A stretch of 64,000 bases of DNA from Poriferisodalis sp965205175 (GCF_965205175.1 NZ_OZ242038.1:434001-498000); one strand, 5' to 3'. Counted from the stretch's first letter, positions 33,919 to 45,773 are shown. A program made the numbers and translations. The notes: a model not told the origin generated them from the sequence alone.

Positions 33919-34749
33919 CTACGGGTGTGCGAGCCTCCGCCGCCGGCGGCGGCTTCGCAACGCTAGGTACACCAGCGCCGCTGCGATCGCTGCGACGACC
34001 ATCCACCAGATCACCGCGACGCGGGCACCCCACGCAGCCCTGCCGGACAAGCGCTGAGCTTCAGCATCGGCAGCGGCAATCTCCGCGTCGAACAGCTCAC
34101 CGGAGACGCGCAACTCGCGCACGCCGCCCTGGTTGAACGTCATCACCCCCTCTGCGGGCAGCCTGCCGCTTCCTTGAGGCACCGTGGCACGGACGGTCAA
34201 CGTCACCAGCTCGTCCAACGACGCGCCCGCTCGCTGCTCGATCTGCGCGATCGGCAGTCCGAACAGCTCACCCTCCAAGGCGTCTGCGGTGGCGGGGTTC
34301 ACGAGTCCGGCCACCGGCCGATCCAAGCCGACGGTCACTGTCAGGTCATACAGCACCCGCGCCCCGTCACGCGATCCGGTGAACGTGGCGGACCGGAACA
34401 AGCCCGCTGAGCCGTCGGGCGGCCGGTCGATCTCGGCCAGCACCTGTGCCAGCTCGGCCGGAGACGCAAAGCGCTTGACGGCCACGACGCGCAGAACGTG
34501 GCCCGCCGGACTCTCCTCGGCGACATGTCGAACATCCCACCCGACAAGCCCGTCGGTCACGATGAGCTCGCCCAGATCGGGCACCCACTGCATCACCTCA
34601 GCGTCAAAGGCAAGCTCGACAGTGACGCTGCCGCTGCCGTCATGGGCGATGTCGATGTCAACGACAACGTCCACTCGACAGCCCACCGCCGATACCAGCA
34701 CCGCCACGCCGACCAACGCGGCACCGGCCAGCCGCGAGCACACGGCCAC
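33919..34749 (-). CDS. Membrane-attached lipoprotein, LppM-like
   Basis: 276 residues if the GTG at 34749 is the start; the frame is open further but would overlap clpC. A hydrophobic leader ends in a lipobox-like LVSAVGC, so Cys would be lipidated after cleavage. The β-rich outer domain begins VDVVVDIDIAHDGSGSVTVELAFD and contains WDVRH and FTGSRDGARVLYDLTVTV. A C-terminal membrane helix (VAVIWWMVVAAIAAALVYLAL) precedes an Arg-rich tail. This layout resembles the mycobacterial LppM domain family, which is a tentative comparison. It follows clpC closely on the same strand (start 17 bp after the clpC stop). Confidence 0.75.
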   Translation of the reverse strand: MAVCSRLAGAALVGVAVLVSAVGCRVDVVVDIDIAHDGSGSVTVELAFDAEVMQWVPDLGELIVTDGLVGWDVRHVAEESPAGHVLRVVAVKRFASPAELAQVLAEIDRPPDGSAGLFRSATFTGSRDGARVLYDLTVTVGLDRPVAGLVNPATADALEGELFGLPIAQIEQRAGASLDELVTLTVRATVPQGSGRLPAEGVMTFNQGGVRELRVSGELFDAEIAAADAEAQRLSGRAAWGARVAVIWWMVVAAIAAALVYLALRSRRRRRRLAHP

Positions 34750-34765
34750 ACCTACAGGTACACGC

Positions 34766-37267
<2,502 letters not shown>

Positions 37268-37422
37268 GTGGCCTCCTGTACTGAGCCGTGTGCTGAAACC
37301 CGCCCACGATGCGGTACGTCTCCGCTGAACGTCTCCCGTGCGGGGGTCTCCTGCGAGCAGTGTAACGACGCCCTGCGAGATCGCTGCTTGGCGGCACCGG
37401 CGCTGTCGTTTACGGTTGTGCT

Positions 37423-38463
37423 GTGGCACCGCTATCCCCGTTGCAGGCTCGGCCGACTGCGCACGAGGACTTGGCACGCATCGAATCGGCGCTGCGGGCC
37501 GCTGCGATCACCGGCGACGAATTCCTCACCGAGGTGACGTCGCATCTGATCCCCGCAGGCGGCAAGCGGCTGCGGCCTGCGTTCGTCATTGCTTCGGCGC
37601 TGGCGGGCGACTCCGACGGCGCTGCGCCCGACGCGGTCACCGACGACATGATCTGCGGCGGTGTGGCCGTGGAGCTGGTGCACTTGGGCTCGCTGTACCA
37701 CGACGACGTCATGGACGACGCGCAGACCCGGCGCGGCATCGAGGCTGTGAATCTGCGCTGGGGCAACCTGAAGGCGATCCTGGCCGGCGACTTCCTGCTG
37801 GCACGAGCCTCGGAGCTGGCGGCGTCGCTGGGAACCGAGATCGCAGCCCTGCTCGCTGCCACGATCGGGCGACTGTGCGAGGGCCAAGTGCGCGAGCTGC
37901 AGCTGATCTACGACAAGAGCCGCACCGAGGACCAGTACCTGTTGGCCATTCGCGGCAAGACCGCCGAGCTGTACGCCACTTCGTGCCGCATCGGGGGGCT
38001 GGTGGCCGGCGCCGACAGCGAGACCCTCGACCGCCTGACCAGCTTCGGCCTCGCCTACGGGATGGCGTTCCAGATCGTCGATGACGTGCTGGACTTGGTG
38101 GCCTCCGACGAAGAGCTGGGCAAGCCGGCGGGCAACGATCTGCGCGAGGGCGTGTACACGCTGCCGGTGATCCGCATGCTGGCGAGTGCGCACCCGGCCG
38201 GCGAGGATTTGGCGGAACTGCTCGGCGAGCCGCTCGACGACTGCCGGCGGGACCGGGCCCGTGCAATCGTCGTGGACGGTCCCGAGATCGCCGGAGCGGT
38301 CGAGACCGCTCAGCACTACGTCGCCCAAGCACTCGACTCCTTGGCGTCGTTCGATGCGACGCCGGCCATGGTGGGCCTGCGGGCCGCAGCGTCGAACCTG
38401 CTCGGCACGCTACCCGCTGCTGCGGCGGGGCGGGCTGAGGCGGCTGGCGCAAGCGCCTCCTGA
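37423..38463 (+). CDS. Polyprenyl diphosphate synthase (trans, long chain)
   Basis: 346 residues. The first Asp-rich motif HDDVMDD and the second DDVLD, each followed by the expected Arg and Lys residues (QTRRG; GKPAGNDLREGVYTLPVI), make this a trans-polyprenyl synthase. The N-terminal GGKRLRPAFVIASA is the IPP-binding block. Such enzymes make the C35-C50 side chain of menaquinone. The chain length depends on residues before the first motif (here VELVHLGSLY, small residues, favouring a long product). folP follows after 17 bp, so the two may be one transcript. No start ambiguity: GTG at 37423 is preceded by a weak site. Confidence 0.92.
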   Translation: MAPLSPLQARPTAHEDLARIESALRAAAITGDEFLTEVTSHLIPAGGKRLRPAFVIASALAGDSDGAAPDAVTDDMICGGVAVELVHLGSLYHDDVMDDAQTRRGIEAVNLRWGNLKAILAGDFLLARASELAASLGTEIAALLAATIGRLCEGQVRELQLIYDKSRTEDQYLLAIRGKTAELYATSCRIGGLVAGADSETLDRLTSFGLAYGMAFQIVDDVLDLVASDEELGKPAGNDLREGVYTLPVIRMLASAHPAGEDLAELLGEPLDDCRRDRARAIVVDGPEIAGAVETAQHYVAQALDSLASFDATPAMVGLRAAASNLLGTLPAAAAGRAEAAGASAS

Positions 38464-38480
38464 ACGCAGCCAGGCTTGAG

Positions 38481-39398
38481 GTGTCGTCGCCGCTGTCGTT
38501 CGGCTGGCCGATTCGGCGCCGCTACCGGCACCGGACGTGGGATCCCGGCCGCGGCCCGCGTTGGCAGTGGGGCGCTCGGACGTTCGTGATGGGCATCGTG
38601 AACGCGACCGACGACTCATTCTCCGGCGACGGCGTTGCCGACCGGCCGGACGACGCTCGAGCGCTGGCCCGGGCACTGGTGGCCGACGGCGTGGACATCA
38701 TCGACGTGGGCGGCGCCTCCAGCCGGCCCGGCGCTGCGCCCACGCCGGTCGCCGTGGAGCGGCAGCGGGCGGTTCGTGTCATCGAGGCCGTACGCGACGA
38801 GCTGGACCGGCTCGATGCCGACGTGCCCATCTCGGTGGACACCACGTGGGCCGCGGTTGCCGCACCGGCCTTGGACACCGGGGCCACTGTGGTGAACGAC
38901 ATCACCGGCCTGCGTCTCGACCCGCAGCTGGCACCGCTGGTGGCACAACGACGGGCTGCTGCTGTGGTGATGCACAATCAGCGGGGCCGTCCCCACACCG
39001 ACCTCGTCGCGGACGTGACCGCCGGGCTGGAGACAAGCCTGCAGATCTGCGCTGATGCAGGCATCAGCACCGACCGCATCGTGGTCGACCCGGGATTCGG
39101 GTTCGGGTTCGGCGTGGCGCAGAATCTGGAGATGATGCGCCGGTTGCCGGAACTCTGGTCGCTGGAGCTGCCCATGCTCATCGGCACGTCGCGCAAGTCC
39201 ACCATCGGGGCCGTCACCCATGCGCCGGTCGACGATCGGCTCTTGGGCACAGCTGCCACCATCGCTGCGGCCATCTGTGCAGGCATCGACATCGTGCGGG
39301 TCCACGACGCCTACCACATGACCCAGGCGATCCGCATGACCGACGCCATCGTGCGCGCCGGCAGGTCCCAGCTTGGCGAAGCCGGCGAGTTCGGCTAG
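38481..39398 (+). CDS. folP: Dihydropteroate synthase
   Basis: 305 residues from the GTG at 38481. The pterin-site start FVMGIVNATDDSFSGDGVADRPDDA and the second hallmark DIIDVGGASSRPGAAPTPVAVERQR are clear. NDITGLRLDP, VVMHNQRG and DPGFGFGFGVAQNLEMMRRL complete the barrel, and the end has SRKSTIGAV and RVHDAYHMTQAIRM. The enzyme joins p-aminobenzoate to hydroxymethyl-dihydropterin diphosphate. In many Actinobacteria folP sits with folB and folK; here it is separated from them by about 5.4 kb. Its stop overlaps the convergent dehydrogenase stop. Confidence 0.94.
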   Translation: MSSPLSFGWPIRRRYRHRTWDPGRGPRWQWGARTFVMGIVNATDDSFSGDGVADRPDDARALARALVADGVDIIDVGGASSRPGAAPTPVAVERQRAVRVIEAVRDELDRLDADVPISVDTTWAAVAAPALDTGATVVNDITGLRLDPQLAPLVAQRRAAAVVMHNQRGRPHTDLVADVTAGLETSLQICADAGISTDRIVVDPGFGFGFGVAQNLEMMRRLPELWSLELPMLIGTSRKSTIGAVTHAPVDDRLLGTAATIAAAICAGIDIVRVHDAYHMTQAIRMTDAIVRAGRSQLGEAGEFG

Positions 39399-40825
39399 TT
39401 CGTCGAGTCCAGCAGTCCGGCGTCTGCCTCTGCGCGCAGCTGTGCGTCCACCGGTGCGACCGTGCCGTCGGGCATCAACTGCATTCGGGTGCCGTCGGTG
39501 GACCGGCTGTAGAACGTCGGCCGACCCGATGCTTCGAGTGTGGCCAGCATGGCCGGAAGGGGTGTGCCGCTGCTTCGGAGCACATCGATCACGCGGGCCG
39601 GCCCCACGTGGTCGAGCATCTCGAAGGGGCCGTACACCCAGTTGAAGCCCCAGCGAATGGCGTTGTCGACGTTCGCGATGTCGTCGGCGATCTCTGGCAC
39701 CAAGTCTGCTGCGTAGGCCAAGGTGCCGCCGAAGACCTGCCGGGCAAGCTCGCCCTGGGGCGAGGCGGCGAACAGCACTTCGCCCAGATCGGTGGGGACG
39801 CCGTCGAGGTCAGGCGGCGATGCGGTGCGCCATTCGCCGCGGACGAGATCGAAGGTCTCAGCCGTGCGGGTTCCGTCGGCGGCCTTGGCTCGCCGGCCGA
39901 AGCCGCCGCCCGTCTTGCGCCCGAGCTGACCTCGTGCGGCCATGGCCTGCTCCGCCTCGGGAAACGCTGCGAACGCCCGCCCGCGGTCGCCCGCCGGCAG
40001 GTTCCTGGCCAGATTGACGCCGACCAGTTCCATCACGTCCAGACCGATCAGATCGATGAGTCCGTACAGGCCCGTCGGGGGCAGGCCGACAGGAGCGCCG
40101 AGCACGGCGTCGACGGTCTCGGGTGTCATGCCGGCGGCCAGGAACGGCTTGGCCAGGTGCAGGCCGGACAGCATGAAGTAGCAGCCGATGCGGTTGCCGA
40201 TGAAGTTCACGGTGTCCTTGGCGTGTACTACGCCTTTGCCCAGCCGATGCGCGCCGAAGCGAGCGAACGCCTCGATCACCTCCGGCTCGGTGTCGTCGCC
40301 GGGCACCAGCTCGAACAGCTTCATCACCTGCACCGGGTTGAAGAAGTGCGTGATGGCGACGTCCCGCCGGAAGCGTTCGCTCATGCCCTCGCTGATCTGG
40401 CGCAGCGGGATGCCGGAGGTGTTCGAGGAGATGACCGAGCCGTCGCTGCGGGCAGCCTCGAGACGCTCGAACAGCTGGCGCTTGACGGCGAGGTCCTCCA
40501 CCACGGCCTCGCACACCCAGTCGTAGCCGGCGATGTCGTCCAGCCGGTCGCCCACGGTCCCGATGCTGACGAGATGCCGATCCTGGGCATCGACGCCGTC
40601 GAGCGCCCGCTGCGCAGCCGCCTCGTCGACATCGAGCAGCAGCACCGGGCATCCGGCCTTCGCGGTCACGGCCGCGATGCCGGTGCCCATGGTGCCCGCG
40701 CCGACGATTGCCACCGAATTGATGCGCCTGGCCGGCTCGTCTGTGTCAGGTGTGCCGTCGCTACCCTCAGACTCGACGACTGGCGACCGGGTCGTGGGCA
40801 GTTCGGCCGGATGGATCTCGTTCAT
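39395..40825 (-). CDS. 3-hydroxyacyl-CoA dehydrogenase
   Basis: 476 residues. An N-terminal Rossmann domain (VAIVGAGTMGTGIAAVTAKAGCPVLLLDVDEAAAQ) binds NAD. The catalytic region holds SSNTSGIPLRQI, HFFNPVQVMKLFELVPG (His-Glu pair) and HAKDTVNFIGNRIG. The two C-terminal 3HCDH domains include GLPPTGLYGLIDLIGLDVM and a second block RWGFNWVYGPFEMLDHVGPARV. The two-domain tail is that of the longer bacterial FadB/PaaH-like dehydrogenases. It oxidises 3-hydroxyacyl-CoA in fatty acid or phenylacetate breakdown; the pathway is not set by neighbours. The first ~30 residues are a disordered extension. Confidence 0.93.
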   Translation of the reverse strand: MNEIHPAELPTTRSPVVESEGSDGTPDTDEPARRINSVAIVGAGTMGTGIAAVTAKAGCPVLLLDVDEAAAQRALDGVDAQDRHLVSIGTVGDRLDDIAGYDWVCEAVVEDLAVKRQLFERLEAARSDGSVISSNTSGIPLRQISEGMSERFRRDVAITHFFNPVQVMKLFELVPGDDTEPEVIEAFARFGAHRLGKGVVHAKDTVNFIGNRIGCYFMLSGLHLAKPFLAAGMTPETVDAVLGAPVGLPPTGLYGLIDLIGLDVMELVGVNLARNLPAGDRGRAFAAFPEAEQAMAARGQLGRKTGGGFGRRAKAADGTRTAETFDLVRGEWRTASPPDLDGVPTDLGEVLFAASPQGELARQVFGGTLAYAADLVPEIADDIANVDNAIRWGFNWVYGPFEMLDHVGPARVIDVLRSSGTPLPAMLATLEASGRPTFYSRSTDGTRMQLMPDGTVAPVDAQLRAEADAGLLDSTN

Positions 40826-41076
40826 GCCAATTGCCTATCAGCTGCCGCAGGCACCGGTGGCGAGCATGCAACTGCCGCCGCATCAAGCCAATTCCGCATC
40901 GAGCAATTTTGCTAACTGATCAATAGCATAACTGTCAACTATCTTATGTGACCTTGGGGTGTACTCCACGTTGCGCGAAACGTTGGTTGCCTTGTCTTCC
41001 GACGCCAATTGCCAATCGTCGGAGGAAGCGGATACAGTGAAACTCCAGATTCTGATGGAAATTGGGGGGGCTTTAA
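40826..41076. other. Compositionally foreign region before the DUF4143 fragment
   Basis: 251 bp of lower GC than its flanks. On the minus strand a stretch reading DDWQLASEDKATNVSRNVEYTPRSHKIV (within about 40883-41030) looks coding-like but has no good start, so it may be a gene remnant. A run of seven G (41064-41070) precedes the DUF4143 frame. No complete gene is seen. Confidence 0.35.
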
Positions 41077-41091
41077 CTCCTACTCGATACC

Positions 41092-41877
41092 TTGACGAAA
41101 CTCTTGATTGACAACCACAATGCAGATTCGCGCATGCACTCACGCGAGGATGTGGTGCTGAGGTCACAACGCGTACTGAAGGATGATGCGGTCGACAAAA
41201 CAGTCTACAAGGACATACCCCAGTATGCGCGTGTCGGCAGTCCATTGCAGCTCGAACATCTGTTATATGTGTTGGCTGGCCAGAGCACCGGCATCTTGTC
41301 GGCAACAAAGCTCGCACAACAAGTCGGCCTCTCGCAACCTACCATCGACAAGTACATTTTGCACTTGGAACGGTCGCACATGATTTTCAGACTGACCAAT
41401 TGCGCTGGGAGCGAAGAAACCATACAACGACGCGGGCGCAAGTGCTATTTCGTCGATAGTGCCGTGCGCAATGCCACGCTGCAGCGAGGTATCAGCCCGA
41501 TCCATGATGGCATCGAACAGGGCACTTTGCTCGAGAACCTTGCGGCCTCTTCATTGCACACGTTGTCGCTCAACGAAGGCAAGCGCTTGCACTACTGGCG
41601 ACACAAGCAGAGCGAAGTCGACTTGGTGTATGGCCATGGAGATGACTGCCTTGCGTTCGAAATCGCATCCTCTCCAAGCCATCATCGCAGCGGGCTGCTG
41701 GCGCTGGTGAATCAACATCGGCGTTTTCGCGGTCACGCCTACCTGGTCGCTCCGGGATGCGGCGTGCGTCATGCTGCATCAGACGACTCGGGCATCGGCA
41801 CGCTGCCCTATGAGACATTCCTGCGCTGCGTAGGTGCCCAGACCAGGCGTGCAATGCGAGAACGGCTCGGCTGGTGA
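41092..41877 (+). pseudogene. Truncated AAA/DUF4143 protein (C-terminal part only)
   Basis: 261 codons, open back to about 41077. The segment TVYKDIPQYARVGSPLQLEHLLYVLAGQS matches the start of DUF4143. The winged-helix SATKLAQQVGLSQPTIDKYILHLERSHMIFRL is its usual partner, and the nuclease-like end has HYWRHKQSEVDLVYGHGDDCLAFEI (PD-(D/E)XK-like, D and E-x-K-like positions visible as EVDLV and FEI). Full-length members are ~400 residues with an N-terminal AAA ATPase domain, which is missing here. It is therefore a fragment or a remnant, in DNA of lower GC. A function is unlikely unless the nuclease-like domain works alone. Confidence 0.7.
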
Positions 41878-42028
41878 TCGGCCAGGACTCGCGGCTCGGG
41901 GAGTGCTGTGCTCTGAGCACCGCGCCAGCTGTGGTCTGACCCCGCGATGGGTATGCCCTGCTGCGTTGTGGGAGGCTGCTGCTGTGCTGGGGTCGGAGGG
42001 AAAAGCCCTAGCGTGACCAGCCGGACGG

Positions 42029-43837
42029 CTACCCGGACGGGGTGAAATAGTCGACTGCCTGAGGGTAGCTGGGGTAAGCGTCCAAATAGGGATCTACGCA
42101 GTAATCGGGTGGGTAAGCGACGACATCGACGGCGTGCAGAAGGTCGGCCGTCACGCTGGTGGTGAATATCACTGTCCTCGTTGAGTCTCTGATCCTCTTG
42201 CTCGCGAGCTGTGTCGCCGTCCCAGGGCTGAATCTGGTCAAAATTACATCGTAGTGGTCGATTCCGCAGTTCGGGATTTCTGCATCGGTCCAAGTCACCG
42301 TCACTGAGCTGCTCGTGTGGGTGATTTCCAGCGTGGGATTCGTCGGCTCACCCGGCTGCGGGACCGTCGTAGTTGTCGTCGTTGTAGTCGTTGTCGTTGT
42401 CGTGGTCGTTGTCGTTGTCGTGGTTGTGGTCGTTGTCTCGGGGATTGGATCTTCTACGGAGAACTGGACAAAATCTCTGAGCGGCTGCTTGCAAAAGAGC
42501 CAATGCTTGACCGGGTCAAAGGCCCGCGCTTCCACCTGAGCTATGTGATCATACCCCTCCTTGGCCAGGTTGGGCACAACCCAAGTCCTCGTCCCGTCTT
42601 TGAAGCTTCGAAACTTCGGAACGGTGGTTTCTCCGGTGTGGCGATTCGTGCTGTGCACAGAGAGGTTGTATTCCGAGACGTCAGGGCAGCCCGGGATGAA
42701 AGCGTCAGTCCACGACAGTGTCGCTGTGGTGCCGTCCACTTCGACCGTCAGCTTCGGCTTGATCTGCACATTCGGCCTCGCCGTCGTCGTCGTGGCAGTC
42801 GTAGTGGTGGTGGGGGTGCTCGTTGTTGTGGTGCTGCTAGTCGTGCTGGTCGTCGTCGTGGTCGGTGTGCTGCTGGTGGTGGGGGTGCTTTCTTGCTGTT
42901 CTGTGCGGTCGTTGTCGCGGATGGTGCCGGTGGCCTCGGTCTTGCGGCGATGCCCCCCGGCGAACCGCACTCTTTGATCCGCGGTGTCGAGATTGTTCAC
43001 CCGCAACAGCACCGTCTCGTCCGGCTCGGCACGCGTGTCGCCGACCACCTCCACGGTCACCGCCTGGGTCAACGCGTCGCCGGCGGCGCCCGCCTCGAAC
43101 ACCAGCACCTTGCCCAAGAACCTCCCGAAATCGCGTCCCGGCCCGCGTGACGCCGCAGCGGCGCCGGTGCGGCCCCGCAGCGCCGAGGCCTTCAAGCGCA
43201 CCTCATGGGACGGCGACGCGGACAGCGACACCGCGAACTCCATCTCCACAGTCCCCGAGTCGCCCTCCGCCACGCTCACGTCCGCCACCGACACCACCAC
43301 ACCGGTGTCGTCGGCGCTGTCGTCGTTCACGATCGTGCCCGTCGCCTCAGTCTTCCTCGCGTGACCGCCGGCGAACCCCACACGCGAATCCGCTGTCACC
43401 AGATTGTTCACCCGCAAAATGAACGTCTCATCAGGCTCCACCACATGATCCCCCAACACCCGCACCGCCACCGTCTGAGACAACCCAGCCCCAGTAGCGC
43501 CCGCCGCGAACACCAGCCTGCGGCCGGTGAACCCCACATAATCGCGGCCCGCGCCCGCGTCACGCGACGCCGTGCCCGACGCGCCAGGCACCGCCGACGC
43601 CGTCACACGAACCTCATGGGTCGGCGACCCCGACAACGACACCGTGAACGCCAACAGCCGCTCACCCACACCCCCCTCCGCCACACTCGCATCCCCCACC
43701 GACACCACCACCGACCCCGACTGCGCCGAACCCGCCGACCCCCACAGGACCACCAACGAACCCGCCAACACCACCGCCGACAAACCCGCCCACACACCAC
43801 GGCCCCCCAAACGGACCGCAACACCCGAACCAGACAT
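42029..43837 (-). CDS. Secreted Calx-beta / FN3-like protein with poly-Thr linkers
   Basis: 602 residues from the ATG at 43837. A signal peptide (GVWAGLSAVVLAGSLVVLWG, cleavage near AQSGS) is followed by two Calx-beta domains (VVSVGDASVAEGGVGERLLAF and VVSVADVSVAEGDSGTVEME) and a Thr/Ser linker. An FN3-like domain comes next (KLTVEVDGTTATLSWTDAFIPGC), then a linker of about 27 Thr, and a second FN3-like domain (LEITHTSSSVTVTWTDAEIPNC). The Calx-beta sequences are close relatives of those in the RCC1 proteins. There is no anchor. A G10 run lies at 43848-43857, 10 bp before the start codon, where a ribosome site is expected. The role is probably extracellular binding. Confidence 0.8.
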   Translation of the reverse strand: MSGSGVAVRLGGRGVWAGLSAVVLAGSLVVLWGSAGSAQSGSVVVSVGDASVAEGGVGERLLAFTVSLSGSPTHEVRVTASAVPGASGTASRDAGAGRDYVGFTGRRLVFAAGATGAGLSQTVAVRVLGDHVVEPDETFILRVNNLVTADSRVGFAGGHARKTEATGTIVNDDSADDTGVVVSVADVSVAEGDSGTVEMEFAVSLSASPSHEVRLKASALRGRTGAAAASRGPGRDFGRFLGKVLVFEAGAAGDALTQAVTVEVVGDTRAEPDETVLLRVNNLDTADQRVRFAGGHRRKTEATGTIRDNDRTEQQESTPTTSSTPTTTTTSTTSSTTTTSTPTTTTTATTTTARPNVQIKPKLTVEVDGTTATLSWTDAFIPGCPDVSEYNLSVHSTNRHTGETTVPKFRSFKDGTRTWVVPNLAKEGYDHIAQVEARAFDPVKHWLFCKQPLRDFVQFSVEDPIPETTTTTTTTTTTTTTTTTTTTTTTTVPQPGEPTNPTLEITHTSSSVTVTWTDAEIPNCGIDHYDVILTRFSPGTATQLASKRIRDSTRTVIFTTSVTADLLHAVDVVAYPPDYCVDPYLDAYPSYPQAVDYFTPSG

Positions 43838-44140
43838 CAGGCTCTGACCCCCCCCCCGCGACAACCCGCAGGAGACGATCGACAACAAGACACACACAAC
43901 CTACCACACCACCACAACGCAGCGCAACACCCCACACGAGCCCAACACAAACAGCCCGCCTCGCAACAACCCCGCACCGTCCCCAGCCTCGCCAAGCCGC
44001 ATATCGCGAACACCGCTCTTAGGCCAAACGTGCAATGCGGGAGCGGCTCAGCTGCTGATGCTGCGGGACTCGTCGGTTGAGCGTTGGCTGTACCCTGTCT
44101 CGCGGACTGCGGCGTGGCTTCGCAGCTAGCGTCACGGGAC
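43838..44140. other. Leader region with a G10 run, strongly strand-skewed
   Basis: About 300 bp between divergent genes. The plus strand is very rich in C and A up to about 43990, continuing the bias of the adjacent coding region. It contains C10 at 43848-43857, which is G10 in the message of the Calx-beta gene. No further gene is seen. The possible TTG/GTG starts for the thioesterase lie at 44084 and 44141. Confidence 0.5.
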
Positions 44141-44842
44141 GTGGCTGCCGAAGAGGACCTGCCAGTGCGGCGCATCGGCGAACGAGGTACTGGAGACTGG
44201 AGCGCGGTGGCGCGGGCGGCTGCCGCGATGCGCAGACTGAATCGGGCGCTGGCGAACCGGAGGGTGGACGACACGACGCTGGACGAGGTCACCGCATCGG
44301 TCGAAGCCGCGGCGGCGCGGCTTGAGCAGGGCGCGCCGCGCGACAAGCTCGACGACATGCTCTCGCGGCCGTATCTGCGTGAGATCTACGAAGGGCAGTA
44401 CTTTCCGCTGCCGCTCGGGCCGGGTGACGAGATCGAGTTCGATCCGTTCTCCATCGGTGGCGGCGTGCTGCATCCCGCATCGGTGGACGTCAAGTACTTC
44501 AAGGAATCCAATGATGCGGTGACCGCCACAGCGGTGGTGGACCCCATGTTTGCCGGACCGCCCGAGCGCTGCCACGGCGGCGTGGCGGCACTCATCGTCG
44601 ACGAGCTGATGGGAGCGCTGAACCGCATGCGCGGCCGGCAGGCCTACACCGGGCGGCTCACGGTTCACTATCGCGCCGCAACCCCTCTCGGCGTGCCGCT
44701 GCAGCTGCGTGCGTGGATCGAGAGCACTTCCGGCCGCAAGATCACCCAGCGCGCCGAGGTGCGCGGCCCGGAAGGGCTCTGCATCACGGCCGACGGGTTG
44801 TTCATCTTGCGCGCCGATGCTCCAGCCGGCCCCGAGGCGTGA
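44141..44842 (+). CDS. PaaI/HotDog-family acyl-CoA thioesterase
   Basis: 233 residues if the GTG at 44141 is used (a TTG at 44084 is possible). The C-terminal half is a hotdog fold: FAGPPERCHGGVAALIVDELMGALNRMRGRQAYTGRLTVHYRAATPLGVPL, with the conserved H-G-G and the helix Asp-Glu of the PaaI group. The N-terminal ~90 residues are helical and specific to this actinobacterial type. It hydrolyses acyl- or aryl-CoA; the substrate is unknown. It overlaps the folK gene at the 3' end by 41 bp, convergent. Confidence 0.85.
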   Translation: MAAEEDLPVRRIGERGTGDWSAVARAAAAMRRLNRALANRRVDDTTLDEVTASVEAAAARLEQGAPRDKLDDMLSRPYLREIYEGQYFPLPLGPGDEIEFDPFSIGGGVLHPASVDVKYFKESNDAVTATAVVDPMFAGPPERCHGGVAALIVDELMGALNRMRGRQAYTGRLTVHYRAATPLGVPLQLRAWIESTSGRKITQRAEVRGPEGLCITADGLFILRADAPAGPEA

Positions 44843-45359
44843 GCCGTTCGGCGCCGGAACAATGCTCGGCCGCCAGTTGGCGCAGCATCGCCGCGTCGCC
44901 GACGCGTTCGCAGTCCTGATCGGCCACCGCAGCCAGCTCGCCAGCGGTGACCAGCTCGGGCGCCAGCTCCGCCAGCGGTTCGAGCACGAAGCGGCGCTCG
45001 CGCAGGCGCGGATGCGGGATCTCCAGCTCCGGATCGCTCATCACCACGTCGCCGAAGAACAGCACGTCCACGTCCAGCGTGCGAGGACCCCAACGCTGCC
45101 AACGCTGCCGCCGTGCGGTGGCCTCGAGCGCTTGGCAGCGTGCCAGCAGCTCGTAGGGACTGTCGGCCACCAACAGTTCGGCTGCCAAGTTCCAGAACCG
45201 CGGCTGCGGCGGGCCGACCGGCGCGCTGCGGTACACGCCCGAGACTGCCCACAGCACGCCTGCGGCGTCCAGCGAGTCCAGCGCGGCGGCCAGCTGCGCT
45301 GCGGGGTTGCCGAGGTTGGCCCCCAGCCCCACGAACGCCCGCGTCTTGGGCGAACTCAC
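44802..45359 (-). CDS. folK: Hydroxymethyldihydropterin pyrophosphokinase
   Basis: 185 residues. The start FVGLGANLGNPAAQLAAALDSL, then YRSAPVGPPQPRFWNLAAEL and the ATP-binding block RWGPRTLDVDVLFFGDVV with PHPRLRERRFVLEPLAEL, are the HPPK signature. It transfers pyrophosphate from ATP to hydroxymethyl-dihydropterin for folate synthesis. The gene starts 12 bp after folB, so the two probably form one transcript. The C-terminal 20 residues overlap the end of the convergent thioesterase gene. Confidence 0.95.
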   Translation of the reverse strand: MSSPKTRAFVGLGANLGNPAAQLAAALDSLDAAGVLWAVSGVYRSAPVGPPQPRFWNLAAELLVADSPYELLARCQALEATARRQRWQRWGPRTLDVDVLFFGDVVMSDPELEIPHPRLRERRFVLEPLAELAPELVTAGELAAVADQDCERVGDAAMLRQLAAEHCSGAERLTPRGRLEHRRAR

Positions 45360-45371
45360 CGCTTCACGGGT

Positions 45372-45773
45372 TCACGGCGCTCGACGGGTGATGCGCACTG
45401 CGCTGGTGCCGAGGTCGGCGGCCACGGGTGGGCGGAGCTTGGCGACCGTGACGGTGGCGGCAGTCACCGCATCGATGCGGCACAGAGCAGCGGCGATCAG
45501 CTCAGCCAGTCGCTCGAGCAGTCGGGGCTGGGTCTGGCTGCACAGCGTCATGATGAGATCGCACGCAGCGCCGTAGTCGACGGTGGCACGCAAGTCGTCC
45601 GAAGCGCCGGCCTCGGCGAGGTCGGCATAGAGGTCGACGTCGATGCGCAGCGGCTGAGGCGCCGTGCGTTCATGCGCTAGCGCGCCGATCACGCAGACTG
45701 CTCGCAGGTCGCGCAGTTCGATGCGGTCACCGCCGAGCAACACTGTGTCCGCATCGCCGTCTGGTGCGTTCAC
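45372..45773 (-). CDS. folB: Dihydroneopterin aldolase
   Basis: 133 residues from the GTG at 45773. The block RIELRDLRAVCVIGALAHERTAPQPLRIDVDLYADL has the conserved Glu (HER) and the β-strand core. VDYGAACDLIMTLC and LLERLAELIAAALC correspond to the pterin-site helices, and VTVAKLRPPVAADLGTSAVRI contains the catalytic Lys. The enzyme releases glycolaldehyde from dihydroneopterin. It sits 17 bp after the phosphatase-like gene and just before folK. Confidence 0.93.
   Translation of the reverse strand: MNAPDGDADTVLLGGDRIELRDLRAVCVIGALAHERTAPQPLRIDVDLYADLAEAGASDDLRATVDYGAACDLIMTLCSQTQPRLLERLAELIAAALCRIDAVTAATVTVAKLRPPVAADLGTSAVRITRRAP

Noticed and set aside
40883..41317. A 144-codon minus-strand frame opposite the start of the DUF4143 fragment.
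   Set aside because: Only about 45 codons look coding-like and no suitable start exists; treated as a possible remnant, not a gene.
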